Translations under genes and position numbers: made by a program
Notes under the pieces: model-generated
Databases searched by the model: none
The model's input: the letters and a program-made list of their open reading frames with translations, nothing else
Told to the model about the DNA's origin: nothing
From: Chitinophaga oryziterrae
GTDB taxonomy: Bacteria; Bacteroidota; Bacteroidia; Chitinophagales; Chitinophagaceae
Direction: 5' to 3'
DNA length: 64,000 nucleotides
Assembly: GCF_009758125.1 (NCBI RefSeq)
Contig: NZ_WRXO01000004.1
Location: forward strand, 558,001 to 622,000
Shown: positions 34,812-43,692 of the stretch, piece by piece
Layout: each line of letters opens with the position of its first letter
How positions within the stretch are numbered: the first letter of the stretch is position 1

Positions 34812-35291
34812 ATGAAAGCATTCCTTTTTTTATTGCTCATAGTATCTGCATTTAATATATCCTCACATGCTCAGGGACAGCTCCGCATGACGCAGCAGGA
34901 GATCATTGCAACAAAAGCAACAGATCCATCTGCTCCTGGTTCTTCTAATTTATCAGCAGTACAGGTGATCGTTATTTTTGGAGATCCTTCTAAATCTGGT
35001 CTTTATACAATTTTGTTGAAAGTAGCCGCCAATACACAGATTCCCGCTCATCTACACCCGGATGCCCGTGTAGGTACAGTAGTTTCAGGTACCTGGTATT
35101 TCGGTTATGGCGACAAATTCGATAAAAGCAAGCTGAAAACACTTCCCACCGGCAGTGTTTATTCAGAAGTTGCCAATCAGAATCACTTCGCTATGACTAA
35201 AGAACCGGTCATCGTTGAAATCACTGGTTACGGCCCTTCAGGAGTCACTTACGTCAATGCCGCAGGTGATCCTAAGAATATGAAGCACTAA
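34812..35291 (+). CDS. exported cupin-domain protein
   Basis: Small exported cupin of 159 residues: signal peptide (about 1-20, ending SHA-QG), then a single cupin barrel (about 50-140). Motif 1 is PAHLHPDARVGTVVSGTWYFGYG with the metal-binding His pair H-x-H-like spacing (HLHP), and motif 2 carries NQNHFAMT. It resembles small ChrR-like or DUF4437-type cupins. Function unknown; its close association with an exported epoxide-hydrolase-like enzyme (8 nt) suggests a joint role. A strong terminator follows. Confidence 0.8.
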   Translation: MKAFLFLLLIVSAFNISSHAQGQLRMTQQEIIATKATDPSAPGSSNLSAVQVIVIFGDPSKSGLYTILLKVAANTQIPAHLHPDARVGTVVSGTWYFGYGDKFDKSKLKTLPTGSVYSEVANQNHFAMTKEPVIVEITGYGPSGVTYVNAAGDPKNMKH

Positions 35292-35326
35292 ATTTTTTTC
35301 TCACACAGGTAGATAGTAAATACAGG

Positions 35327-35358
35327 ACCCGCTGCAAGAGCGGGTTTTGTGTTTTTTG
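35327..35358 (+). terminator. intrinsic terminator after the cupin gene
   Basis: Perfect 7-bp stem ACCCGCT / AGCGGGT with a GCAAG loop, then TTTGTGTTTTTT. Confidence 0.88.
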
Positions 35359-35560
35359 GGAAATATCGTTTTAAATTTAGTGATCTTTGCTTCATCCAAT
35401 CCCTTGCAGTTAAATCGCAGGCTATAAGCAAACTTATTCCCGCACGATTAACAGATGCTTGTCTCCTATACCAGTTATCAGCGACATTTCTTTTAAATGA
35501 ACTTTAACAAAATTTATAATATTGGAAGAGTAAATTGCATCTACAAGTTTACTGCCCTGT

Positions 35561-36187
35561 ATGCTACATCTGCAACAATTCAAGAAATACTACCACCATC
35601 GCCTGGTACTCGCTATTGATGACCTTCGTCTTTCCCCCGGTATCTATTGGGTCAAAGGGGTAAACGGCTCCGGGAAAAGCACGCTGTTAAAGGCACTGGC
35701 AGGGATTTTAGATTTTGAGGGAGATATAATATTAAACAACAGCCTGAACGTAAAAAGACAAACAAGGGCCTATCGCAGCCTTGTTAATTTTGCTGAAGCA
35801 GAACCTGTCTTTCCGCCTTACCTCAGCGGCCGGGAAATGACGGAGCTGTTCATCAGCGCAAAAAACGGTACACAGGCCCAGGCAGAAGCTTACATCAGCA
35901 GTATGCGGATGCAGGACTATATAAACGATCCTGTAAGCACCTATTCCAGTGGCATGCTGAAAAAGCTGTCCCTGGTGCTGGCCTTCATAGGAAACCCATC
36001 TCTCATCCTGCTGGATGAGCCGTTGATAACAATGGACAGCGCTTCTCTGCTGGTATTATATAAATGGATACGGGAGAGTAACGCCAGCTTCTTATTATCC
36101 TCTCACCAGGAACCGGAAGCCGGCAGCTTAAAAACCACCGGTACATTGCTGGTTGCAGAACAAACCCTTAAACTGGTTGAACCATGA
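35561..36187 (+). CDS. ABC transporter ATP-binding protein
   Basis: Cytoplasmic ATPase subunit, 208 residues. Walker A is VNGSGKST (about 34-41), the signature motif is degenerate (TYSSGMLKKL instead of LSGGQ), Walker B is SLILLDEP and the switch His is in LLSSHQEPE. The final ATGA overlaps the start of the permease gene (4 nt), so they are translationally coupled and form one transporter. The substrate is not predictable. About 200 nt of AT-rich DNA without a perfect -7 box precede it. Confidence 0.9.
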   Translation: MLHLQQFKKYYHHRLVLAIDDLRLSPGIYWVKGVNGSGKSTLLKALAGILDFEGDIILNNSLNVKRQTRAYRSLVNFAEAEPVFPPYLSGREMTELFISAKNGTQAQAEAYISSMRMQDYINDPVSTYSSGMLKKLSLVLAFIGNPSLILLDEPLITMDSASLLVLYKWIRESNASFLLSSHQEPEAGSLKTTGTLLVAEQTLKLVEP

Positions 36188-37284
36188 AACAGCCATTGAC
36201 GGTCGTACTAACCAGGATCTTTACCTACGGCTTCTTCAGGATGCATGCAGGGATGTTGTTATTCATGTTCGTCACCTTCATCAGTTACTGCTTTTTCATC
36301 AATACATTAGGAGCAATACCGCAGGACTGGATGGCATATTTTCAGCAACTGATCACGATTACACTGGTCAGCAATCCGCTGATCATGTGTCTTTTCTTTA
36401 TAGTGTGCCTGATTTATAATATAAAGAGCTGGCAATACGTCTCCCTGCAATTATCCGGTACAGAACAACAGTTCATTTACTATAGCAGTACTGCTATGAG
36501 CCGCCGTAAACAGTTTTGGAGCTGGTTTTATATGCAATTGCTCATCAACATGCCTGCTTTTATATACGCAGTATTTGCGCTTTTTATTGGCCTGATGTGG
36601 CATCATTACGTACTGCCGTTGGTGATATTCAGTTACCTGCTGTTACTTACCACTATAAGCGCCCTGATTTACGTACGGCTGGCAAACCGTTTTGCAGACA
36701 CGCCGCATGCAACAGTCATTCCGGGCCGCTGGAAGAAACCACTCTTCAGCCTTTTTATTTATCATGTATTCGATAAACGCAAGCTCACCTACCTGATTTC
36801 CAAAGCATTCATTATAATGATCATCAGTATCGGATTTGTAAGGATGCCGAATGACCTTCGCACTTCTGCTATTGCCGTATTACTGATTATCATGGTACAT
36901 GCCCTGCTCATTTACCAGGAACATCATTTCGAGAAAGACTACCTGAGCTTTATGCGTAACTTCCCCTACGGCATAACACGTATCTACTTTTACTCCATTC
37001 TTACCCATATCATCCTGTTATTACCTGAATTCACCTGGTTATTAATGGCATTCAAGCCCCTGGCAGGTATCAGTTTACTTTTACTGGGCATCAGCATTGC
37101 ACAACTACTACGTAGTATCTGCTACCGGAACGGCAGTAGTATGCAGGCGTACCTGCCCGCTTTATTTGTTTTGTTTCTGCTATTGTTCTGGGGTATCATG
37201 TACGGTTATACATTATGGCTGATACCGATAAACTTCATTCTCTCATTCTTCCTTTTTTACCGGGGGTATTTCCGGCAGGATTAG
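36184..37284 (+). CDS. ABC transporter permease-like membrane protein
   Basis: Integral membrane protein of 366 residues with about nine to ten hydrophobic segments throughout, no recognisable soluble domain, coupled to the preceding ATPase gene by an ATGA overlap. It therefore is the membrane subunit of that transporter. No specific family (lipid, bacteriocin or drug exporter) is recognised. A short 230-nt gap without clear signals follows before the SDR gene. Confidence 0.75.
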   Translation: MKQPLTVVLTRIFTYGFFRMHAGMLLFMFVTFISYCFFINTLGAIPQDWMAYFQQLITITLVSNPLIMCLFFIVCLIYNIKSWQYVSLQLSGTEQQFIYYSSTAMSRRKQFWSWFYMQLLINMPAFIYAVFALFIGLMWHHYVLPLVIFSYLLLLTTISALIYVRLANRFADTPHATVIPGRWKKPLFSLFIYHVFDKRKLTYLISKAFIIMIISIGFVRMPNDLRTSAIAVLLIIMVHALLIYQEHHFEKDYLSFMRNFPYGITRIYFYSILTHIILLLPEFTWLLMAFKPLAGISLLLLGISIAQLLRSICYRNGSSMQAYLPALFVLFLLLFWGIMYGYTLWLIPINFILSFFLFYRGYFRQD

Positions 37285-37516
37285 ATATATCAGATGAAAA
37301 ACGCGCCGTCATCAGGAACAATACATCTCTTTACGGCCTTCTTTATATCCATCCTGGCTTTACATATACATTGGCAGAAGGAGCATATTCGCAAACAATA
37401 ATACAGGAGAAATGTAAAATCAAAGCCCCCTGCTTATCTTTGAAATAGATAACAATATCTGTGATTGAGATAAACCCCGGCCCCTTACTTCATAGTTACT
37501 TTGTGAAAAAAATAAC

Positions 37517-38350
37517 ATGAAGCAGAAAACATGGTTTGTCACCGGTACATCACAAGGGTTGGGTCTTGAATTAGTGCAACAACTATTAGCAAAAGGGTAC
37601 AATGTAGCAGCTACTGCCCGAAATATCGACACCCTTAAGAAAGCAGTAAATACATCTTCCCCCCAGTTTCTTCCTTTAGAAATGAACCTGCTGGATGATA
37701 ATTCTATCAATATTGCCGTTAATAAAACCATCCGGCAATTTGGAAATATCGACTACCTGGTCAATAACGCAGGATATGGCCTCATCGGTGGTATAGAAGA
37801 ATGTTCCAGGGAAGAAGTACAGGCGAGCTTTGATGTAAACGTATTTGGCTTATTAGATGTTACAAGGGCGGTGTTACCACATATGCGTACTACCCAATCA
37901 GGACATATATTTAACATCTCTTCTGTATTCGGATTAATCGCCGGCGCCGGTTGGGGTATCTATTGTGCCTCCAAGTTTGCTGTTGAAGGTCTCTCTGAAG
38001 CATTAGCCCAGGAAGTAAAACCCTTTGGTATTAAAGTAACTATCATCGAACCAGGTTATTTCAGAACCAATTTCCTGAAAGGCAGTTCTTTCGCCTTGCC
38101 AAAACAGCCGAACAATTTTTATCCTGAAGTAACAGAAACAAAACGTAAACATGCGGAAGATATCTCAGGGACACAACTGGGAGACCCTGTAAAAGGTGCT
38201 GCAGTGATTATCAGCACAGGAGAAAGTGCAGAGGCACCTCTTCGCCTTTTATTAGGCTCAGATGCGCTGCAATATGCTAACTATAAATTAGACTTATTAA
38301 AGGCCGACTTTGAAGCTAACAAAGATATCACACTGTCAACAGACTACTAA
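37517..38350 (+). CDS. short-chain dehydrogenase/reductase
   Basis: Classical SDR of 277 residues using NAD(P)H: cofactor motif TGTSQGLG (about 8-15), NNAGYG (about 84-89), catalytic Ser in NISSVFG and Y-x3-K in YCASK, then the PG motif (IEPGYF). Closest in style to the retinol-dehydrogenase-like reductases; substrate unknown. A near-consensus TTACTTTG box lies about 14 nt before the ATG. Its stop overlaps that of the convergent AraC-type gene by 4 nt. In Bacteroidota such SDR genes are often controlled by the neighbouring AraC regulator, which is inferred here. Confidence 0.9.
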   Translation: MKQKTWFVTGTSQGLGLELVQQLLAKGYNVAATARNIDTLKKAVNTSSPQFLPLEMNLLDDNSINIAVNKTIRQFGNIDYLVNNAGYGLIGGIEECSREEVQASFDVNVFGLLDVTRAVLPHMRTTQSGHIFNISSVFGLIAGAGWGIYCASKFAVEGLSEALAQEVKPFGIKVTIIEPGYFRTNFLKGSSFALPKQPNNFYPEVTETKRKHAEDISGTQLGDPVKGAAVIISTGESAEAPLRLLLGSDALQYANYKLDLLKADFEANKDITLSTDY

Positions 38351-39273
38351 TGACTCTGCTCCCTGTATTTCGATGGAGAAACACCTGTTTTTCTGTTAAA
38401 GAACAACGCAAAGTTCGCTTGTTCTGTAAACCCTAAACAGTTGCTGATTTCCTGGATATTCCAGCTGGTATATCTTAATAAAGCCTGCGCTTCATACAGC
38501 AGACGATCCTGGATATGTGTTTTCAGGGTTTTACCTGTATGTTGTTTTATCAATGCATTAAGGTAATTAGGATGGAGATACAACTCCTGTGCAAATTCAG
38601 CAGCTGTTTTTAATCTGATTTTATCTGCAGGACTGTTAATTACAAAAATAGTCTCCAGCAGATTGATAAAATCATGCAGGTGCCGGTAGACATCACTCAC
38701 TGGTTGATAGACAAGGTGATTCCCCGCTCTTTTCCCTTCAAATAAAATCCGTTGTAATTGTAATCCGATAGCTTCCTTTTTATCCTCATGATCCGAGTTG
38801 TACTCATTATTTATTTCTCTGAAACAATCTTCTATTTTTGCAGACTCCTCCATGTTTAATGCTATCACAGATTTATCCGCTTTAAAAAATGGATAATTTA
38901 TGAAAGCATACTGCAAATAAGAAAAGTTATTCAGGTAATCCAGATGAAACAAACAAAAATATCCTTCATGATCACTTGATTTATTCTTCCAGGAGATGAT
39001 ATTATCAGGATGTATAAACGCAAGTACGGGCTTATTTATAACATATTCATTCAAGCCAATTGTAAGCACGGCTTCTCCTTTGGTACTATGCAGTATTTTA
39101 TAAAATTTTCTTCTGTTGGGAGACATGTAATCAATAGGGGGATTTTCTTTCCTGTTATAAATGTGAAAAGATCTTTCCAGGAAATCCTGTTGCACTAAAG
39201 GTATAGCGCTACCTTCAAAAAAGAATGGCGTAAAATCATTAAGGTCCAGCAACGGAATAGAAGAAGAATTCAT
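38347..39273 (-). CDS. AraC-family transcription regulator
   Basis: Regulator of 308 residues with an N-terminal cupin-like sensing part (about 20-150) and a C-terminal AraC HTH pair (about 205-305): LKTAAEFAQELYLHPNYLNALI and IQEISNCLGFTEQANFALFFNRKTGVSPSKYR. Ligand unknown. It is convergent with and overlaps the SDR gene at their 3' ends, so it may regulate that gene. A 7/8 box (TAACTTTA) ends 4 nt before the ATG. Confidence 0.9.
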   Translation of the reverse strand: MNSSSIPLLDLNDFTPFFFEGSAIPLVQQDFLERSFHIYNRKENPPIDYMSPNRRKFYKILHSTKGEAVLTIGLNEYVINKPVLAFIHPDNIISWKNKSSDHEGYFCLFHLDYLNNFSYLQYAFINYPFFKADKSVIALNMEESAKIEDCFREINNEYNSDHEDKKEAIGLQLQRILFEGKRAGNHLVYQPVSDVYRHLHDFINLLETIFVINSPADKIRLKTAAEFAQELYLHPNYLNALIKQHTGKTLKTHIQDRLLYEAQALLRYTSWNIQEISNCLGFTEQANFALFFNRKTGVSPSKYREQSH

Positions 39274-39394
39274 GCACTAAAGTTACATAATTATATGTCT
39301 GAAAAGAAAGTGCGATTGGACTAATGCTGGTCGGTATCGTTGAAATTTGCTAAATTGGTACTCCTGTTTCACTTTTTACAATTAATAACCAACA

Positions 39395-40315
39395 TTGATA
39401 ACAAAAATTGTATTACTGAAGTCTTTACTACTGAATAAGTTTCCCTCGGGATCTGCTATTAATTATCATAACGGGAAATTGTATTTAATAGGAGATGATG
39501 CTAATAATTTACTGGTACTTAATACGGATTACCAGGAAATTGACTCAATAAAACTTTTTGATTATTCAGAAAAAAGAATCCCCAAAGCTGAAAAGGCCGA
39601 CTTTGAAACCGCTGTATTAATCAATATAAATGACAAGACCCACTTACTCATCTTGGGCTCGGCATCAGGTAAAGAAAGAGAAAAGGGAATGCTGATTCCG
39701 TTAGCTGATGATATTCTTCCGGAACCACAAACATTTTCCAATACGGTGTTTATAAAGAGAGTAAAGATGAAAGGGATCACGGAAATGAATGTCGAAGGAG
39801 CCACCTGCATTGGAGATCACCTTATTCTAAGTAATCGTGGGAATAACGCTAATCGGGAGAACCATCTTATTATAACAGAAAAGAACTTCTGGACCCGGCA
39901 AAATGAAGTAACATTTTCTATATTACCCGTTATAATCCCTTTCAGTACCAAAGAATTTCCCGGAATCTCAGAGCTGTGCTATGTAGCATCAAAGGACATC
40001 CTGTTATTTACAATGTCCAGTGAGGCCACTGATAACGCTTATGATGATGGCGTTATTGGTGATAGTTACATAGGATGGGTAAATGGTATTAGTCGAAAAT
40101 TAGCAGGACCTGCTATCAGGCTGGACGGATTGATTAACCTCTCCGAGGTGAATACAGACTTTAAAGGTGAAAAAATAGAAGGCGTTTGCGTGGAGTCTGC
40201 CAGCGGCAATGAATTGATACTTCATTTAATTGCTGATAATGATCAGGGCGAAAGCAGGCTATTTAATGTCAGATTGGAGATGGATGCAGAAGGATATTCA
40301 CCTTCTCCGAAGTAA
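39395..40315 (+). CDS. beta-propeller-like protein (DUF6929-like)
   Basis: Protein of 306 residues that I recognise only as a DUF6929-like, beta-propeller-type protein. It has no signal peptide. Recurrent strand pairs such as NYHNGKLYLIGDDANNLLVLN, THLLILGSASGKE and VEGATCIGDHLILSNRG resemble blades. No ATG is available near the 5' end; the TTG used here is the only start that keeps the first blade. Function unknown. Monocistronic or with the M20 gene 63 nt downstream. Confidence 0.65.
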   Translation: MITKIVLLKSLLLNKFPSGSAINYHNGKLYLIGDDANNLLVLNTDYQEIDSIKLFDYSEKRIPKAEKADFETAVLININDKTHLLILGSASGKEREKGMLIPLADDILPEPQTFSNTVFIKRVKMKGITEMNVEGATCIGDHLILSNRGNNANRENHLIITEKNFWTRQNEVTFSILPVIIPFSTKEFPGISELCYVASKDILLFTMSSEATDNAYDDGVIGDSYIGWVNGISRKLAGPAIRLDGLINLSEVNTDFKGEKIEGVCVESASGNELILHLIADNDQGESRLFNVRLEMDAEGYSPSPK

Positions 40316-40378
40316 AGGATACCCGCAGCAGAAGATTAATCGGATTTTTCTTATATTAACTATTCTAAAAAGTACCCT

Positions 40379-41668
40379 ATGAAAATATCAACCATTCTAT
40401 TACTAGTATCAGTACCGGCATTTGCACAGAATACTGAAGTTAGTAAGAAAGCAGATGCATTAAAAGATCAGGTCATTACCTGGCGCCGCGATTTTCATGA
40501 ACATCCCGAACTCGGTAACCATGAAGTACGCACATCAGCCATCATCGCGAAACATCTGCAATCACTGGGTATCGAAGTACAAACAGGCATCGCTACAACC
40601 GGAGTCGTAGGTATTTTAAAAGGAGGCAAACCTGGCCCCGTAGTTGCTTTACGCGCCGACATGGATGGGTTACCGGTAACAGAACGTACTCCTGTGCCAT
40701 TCGCATCAAAAGTAAAAACCACCTATAACGGACAGGAAGTGGGTGCCATGCACGCTTGCGGACACGATTCACATATGGCTATTTTAATGGGTGTAGCCCA
40801 GGTGCTGTCATCTATGAAAAGCGAATTGCATGGTACCGTTAAATTCATTTTTCAGCCGGCTGAAGAAGGTGTAGAACCCGGTCAGAAGGGTGGGGCAGAA
40901 GAGATGGTAAAGCAAGGGGTGCTTGAAAACCCTAAAGTAGATGTTATATTTGGCTTACACATTAATTCACAGACAGAAGTCGGTAAAATAGGCTATCGCC
41001 CGGGTGGTACAATGGCAGGCGTTGACGACATGCAGATTGTCGTGAAAGGAAGGTCTGCTCATGGTGCTTACCCCTGGTCCAGCGTAGACCCTATCGTCGT
41101 CTCTGCAGAGATCATAAACAGCCTGCAGACAATAGTAAGCCGTAATATCAACATCACCGAAAACCCTGCCGTAGTAACTATCGGAGCTATCAGCGGCGGG
41201 AACCGCTCAAACATCATCCCTGAAAAAGTGGAGATGTTAGGTACCTTGCGTTCCCTTACGCCTGCCGATGAAAAACAACTGGTCTACCGGGTAACACAAA
41301 TTGCTACCAATACTGCTGAAGCACTGGGCGCTACTGCCGAAGTTAAAATACCTTACAGCTCTCATTATCCGGTAACTTTTAATAACCCGGAACTTACCCA
41401 AAAAATGCTGCCAACTTTACAAAAAACTGCCGGCACAGAAAATGTATTATTGCGTCCTCCTGTAACGGGTGCGGAAGACTTCAGTTTCTACCAGGAAAAA
41501 GTACCCGGACTATTCTTCTTCTTAGGAGGAATGCCTAAAGGAGAGGATCCGCTTAAAGCACCCTCTCATCATACCCCTGATTTCTTTATCGATGAAAGTG
41601 GTTTCACTTTAGGAGTAAAAACATTGTGTAATTTAACATTAGATTATATGGCAGGAAAATCGCTTTAA
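40379..41668 (+). CDS. exported M20 family amidohydrolase
   Basis: Zinc-dependent M20D-type amidohydrolase of 429 residues, with a short signal peptide (ending VPAFA-QN) indicating export. Seen: WRRDFHEHPELG, the ALRADMDGLPV motif with a metal-binding Asp, MHACGHDSHMA (metal ligand region), QPAEEG, and the C-terminal GAEDFSFY and SHHTPDF. Relatives hydrolyse N-acyl amino acids, hippurate or indole-acetyl-amino acids, so the substrate is open. A hairpin overlaps the stop codon. Confidence 0.92.
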   Translation: MKISTILLLVSVPAFAQNTEVSKKADALKDQVITWRRDFHEHPELGNHEVRTSAIIAKHLQSLGIEVQTGIATTGVVGILKGGKPGPVVALRADMDGLPVTERTPVPFASKVKTTYNGQEVGAMHACGHDSHMAILMGVAQVLSSMKSELHGTVKFIFQPAEEGVEPGQKGGAEEMVKQGVLENPKVDVIFGLHINSQTEVGKIGYRPGGTMAGVDDMQIVVKGRSAHGAYPWSSVDPIVVSAEIINSLQTIVSRNINITENPAVVTIGAISGGNRSNIIPEKVEMLGTLRSLTPADEKQLVYRVTQIATNTAEALGATAEVKIPYSSHYPVTFNNPELTQKMLPTLQKTAGTENVLLRPPVTGAEDFSFYQEKVPGLFFFLGGMPKGEDPLKAPSHHTPDFFIDESGFTLGVKTLCNLTLDYMAGKSL

Positions 41669-41679
41669 TAGCGATTTTC
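41655..41679 (+). terminator. hairpin over the M20 stop codon
   Basis: Perfect 10-bp stem GAAAATCGCT / AGCGATTTTC with a 5-nt loop that contains the start of the TAA stop codon. The Ts are in the 3' arm rather than after it, so termination strength is uncertain. Confidence 0.5.
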
Positions 41680-41852
41680 AATGCCATCGTAACGACAGTC
41701 AATCTGAAAAGTAAAAAAAAATACCCTATTAGGGATATTGCAAAGTTCAAAAGTATTTCTTAGTTTCACTCGACAAAATCTGAATCTTAACCCATAACCC
41801 TGTCGTATTCACTTGTACATATTGATCATTTTTTAAAACCCAAAAAGAAAAC

Positions 41853-42017
41853 ATGAAAAAGTTAGCTTTTCTGCTTTTTGTGCTGGCTGTTGGCACAACT
41901 GTAGCCGTTGCCGTTAAGGCAAATCAATCTAAAAGAATCGCTTATTGTCATTGCGAGCCAGATCTTACATGTAATTCCACTGGTGCATGGGGTATCAAAA
42001 CACAGATCTGCCCTTGA
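41853..42017 (+). CDS. small exported cysteine-rich peptide
   Basis: A 54-residue peptide precursor. A basic start and hydrophobic core (MKKLAFLLFVLAVGTTVAVA) form an export signal, leaving about 30 mature residues with four cysteines (C32, C34, C40, C53; pattern CxC-x5-C-x12-C) and one Trp. It resembles in style the NVEALA/DUF6520-type short peptides of Bacteroidota, but I cannot assign it to one. It is followed by a propeller-like protein gene (64 nt) and a MauE-like gene, which could oxidise its cysteines. Upstream lies a 180-nt gap with a CCCTA-T-TAGGG palindrome. Function unknown. Confidence 0.7.
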   Translation: MKKLAFLLFVLAVGTTVAVAVKANQSKRIAYCHCEPDLTCNSTGAWGIKTQICP

Positions 42018-42081
42018 GAAATTGAATTACTTATTCCATTAAATTTAAAAGGTTAAAGGCTGCCCTTGCAGCCTTATCTTT

Positions 42082-43095
42082 ATGAAAAGAGATTTGCTGA
42101 TACTATTTGCGCTGCTATGCTGTGCATTGATCACTACGTATATCCTCGCTAAAGGAGCCGACCCCGATAGAATATTTACAAGCCATAAAAGGAATTACGA
42201 CAGATTCACACTACAGTCTGTCGATACCGTTTTATTCCCAGGCAGGGTAAGTATAATGAAAGCCGCACAAGGCAATATCTATGGATATGTATATAGTAAG
42301 AAAACCATTTTCAGATACAATACAAATCTGCACCAGATAGATTCTTTCTTCACAAACCGTATATTACCGATGGAAATAGTGACCAGACTGGAAGTAGATA
42401 CCGGTACACACACCTTTTACATCTTCGGCGATACTGGCAAAAAGATCGTTACTTATCAGGCCGGCAGCGGTAAACCGGATAGCATTATGTATGCTGATAC
42501 AGCACACACATATAAGGATATTTCCCGCACCACCTATATGATCACAAACTTCGATACCAGTAAAAAAGTAGCACAACTAAAACTAAGAAACTTCAACGCT
42601 CCTGCACAGGATACTACCTTATTTGAGTTCCCCCGTTTTGAAGATGGAGGACTTTCTGCAGATGGTTTTTACACGAAGAATACCGGTAATCAATTTTATA
42701 TTCCATTCTATAATGGAGGAATAATCAGGTATGATAAAATACACAACGACATCAGACTGATGCATACCATTGATAATACACCACCCTCTAATATCGCAGT
42801 ACCAAGCGGTAACATATACACCAGGTCCAGTAAATCTATTATAGTCAATTCCACCGCCACTGCCGACGATCAGTACCTCTATATACTTTCTTATGTATTA
42901 TCTGAAGATGCTGTAGCCAGTAATTACAGAGGACCGGCAGTAGATGTGTACAATATTCAAGACGGTCAGTATGAAGGTAGTTTCAGATTCCCTGGTTACC
43001 AGAATAAACCTGTTTTACAATTGGCCAAATGTGCAGATACACTGATCGCTGCTTATGAAAACAACATTCTTCTTTTTAAGCTCACAGGCAAATGA
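42082..43095 (+). CDS. membrane-anchored propeller-like protein
   Basis: Protein of 337 residues with a single N-terminal hydrophobic segment (about 5-23, signal anchor with two Cys) and a beta-rich remainder in which repeated strand patterns such as GNIYGYVYSKKTIFRYN, THTFYIFGDTGKKIVTYQ and DQYLYILSYVLSEDA suggest a beta-propeller of about six blades. No catalytic motif seen. It lies between a cysteine-rich peptide gene and a MauE-like gene and overlaps the latter by 4 nt, so they are one operon. The role may be to bind or present the peptide; this is inference. Confidence 0.65.
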   Translation: MKRDLLILFALLCCALITTYILAKGADPDRIFTSHKRNYDRFTLQSVDTVLFPGRVSIMKAAQGNIYGYVYSKKTIFRYNTNLHQIDSFFTNRILPMEIVTRLEVDTGTHTFYIFGDTGKKIVTYQAGSGKPDSIMYADTAHTYKDISRTTYMITNFDTSKKVAQLKLRNFNAPAQDTTLFEFPRFEDGGLSADGFYTKNTGNQFYIPFYNGGIIRYDKIHNDIRLMHTIDNTPPSNIAVPSGNIYTRSSKSIIVNSTATADDQYLYILSYVLSEDAVASNYRGPAVDVYNIQDGQYEGSFRFPGYQNKPVLQLAKCADTLIAAYENNILLFKLTGK

Positions 43096-43523
43096 AAAAA
43101 CATATCCTCACTGCAATCGTGATCCTCATCTCCATGTTATTCACCTACGCTGCCATCTTTAAAGCCATGGATTACCAGTTGTTCCTCTCAGATATGAGTA
43201 AATCACCGCTGCTTGTAAAATACGACAAGAACCTGCTGGCCCCCGTGGTATTAGGCACAGAATTCCTGATCGTACTATTATTGAATTTTCCAGCCACCCG
43301 TAAAACGGGATTCTTTCTATCTTTTTTTATAATGGCTATCTTCAGCCTTTATCTATCTACACTTTTTTTCTTCTTCACCAACATCCCCTGTTCCTGTGGG
43401 GGCATCCTCGGGAAAATGCCTTACCCCGTACACATTGTATTTAATATTTGCTTCACCTTATTATCCGCAACTGGCGTATTACTCACCCGTAAACCTGAAT
43501 ATGCTCCCCGTGTCATTCACTAG
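43092..43523 (+). CDS. MauE/DoxX-like redox-associated membrane protein
   Basis: Membrane protein of 143 residues with four hydrophobic helices, matching the MauE/DoxX-like group: N-terminal YAAIFKAMDYQLFLSDMSKSPLL, a helix ending FTNI, and then the conserved CSCGG motif (CxC pair) facing the periplasmic side. MauE proteins are associated with cysteine oxidation or disulfide formation in partners. The ATGA overlap with the propeller-like gene implies coupled translation. Together with the upstream cysteine-rich peptide it suggests a thiol-redox peptide system. Confidence 0.82.
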   Translation: MKKHILTAIVILISMLFTYAAIFKAMDYQLFLSDMSKSPLLVKYDKNLLAPVVLGTEFLIVLLLNFPATRKTGFFLSFFIMAIFSLYLSTLFFFFTNIPCSCGGILGKMPYPVHIVFNICFTLLSATGVLLTRKPEYAPRVIH

Positions 43524-43692
43524 TCTGAGATAGAAATCCGATGATTTAAAAAATGCAGCAGCCCGGCAAAAATACCGGGAACGATTGCGTAAAAAAAGTT
43601 AACCCTGGTCACGGTTTATAAAAAAAATAAACCTAGCATTGTTATATAAATCCCATTCCCATTTAGAATAGTTGCCCTTTTATTCCACTGAT

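Noticed and set aside
41889..41905. TGGCAC-N5-TAGC, resembling a sigma-54 promoter
   Set aside because: It falls inside the coding region of the small peptide and has a mismatch in the TTGC part, so chance is the better explanation.
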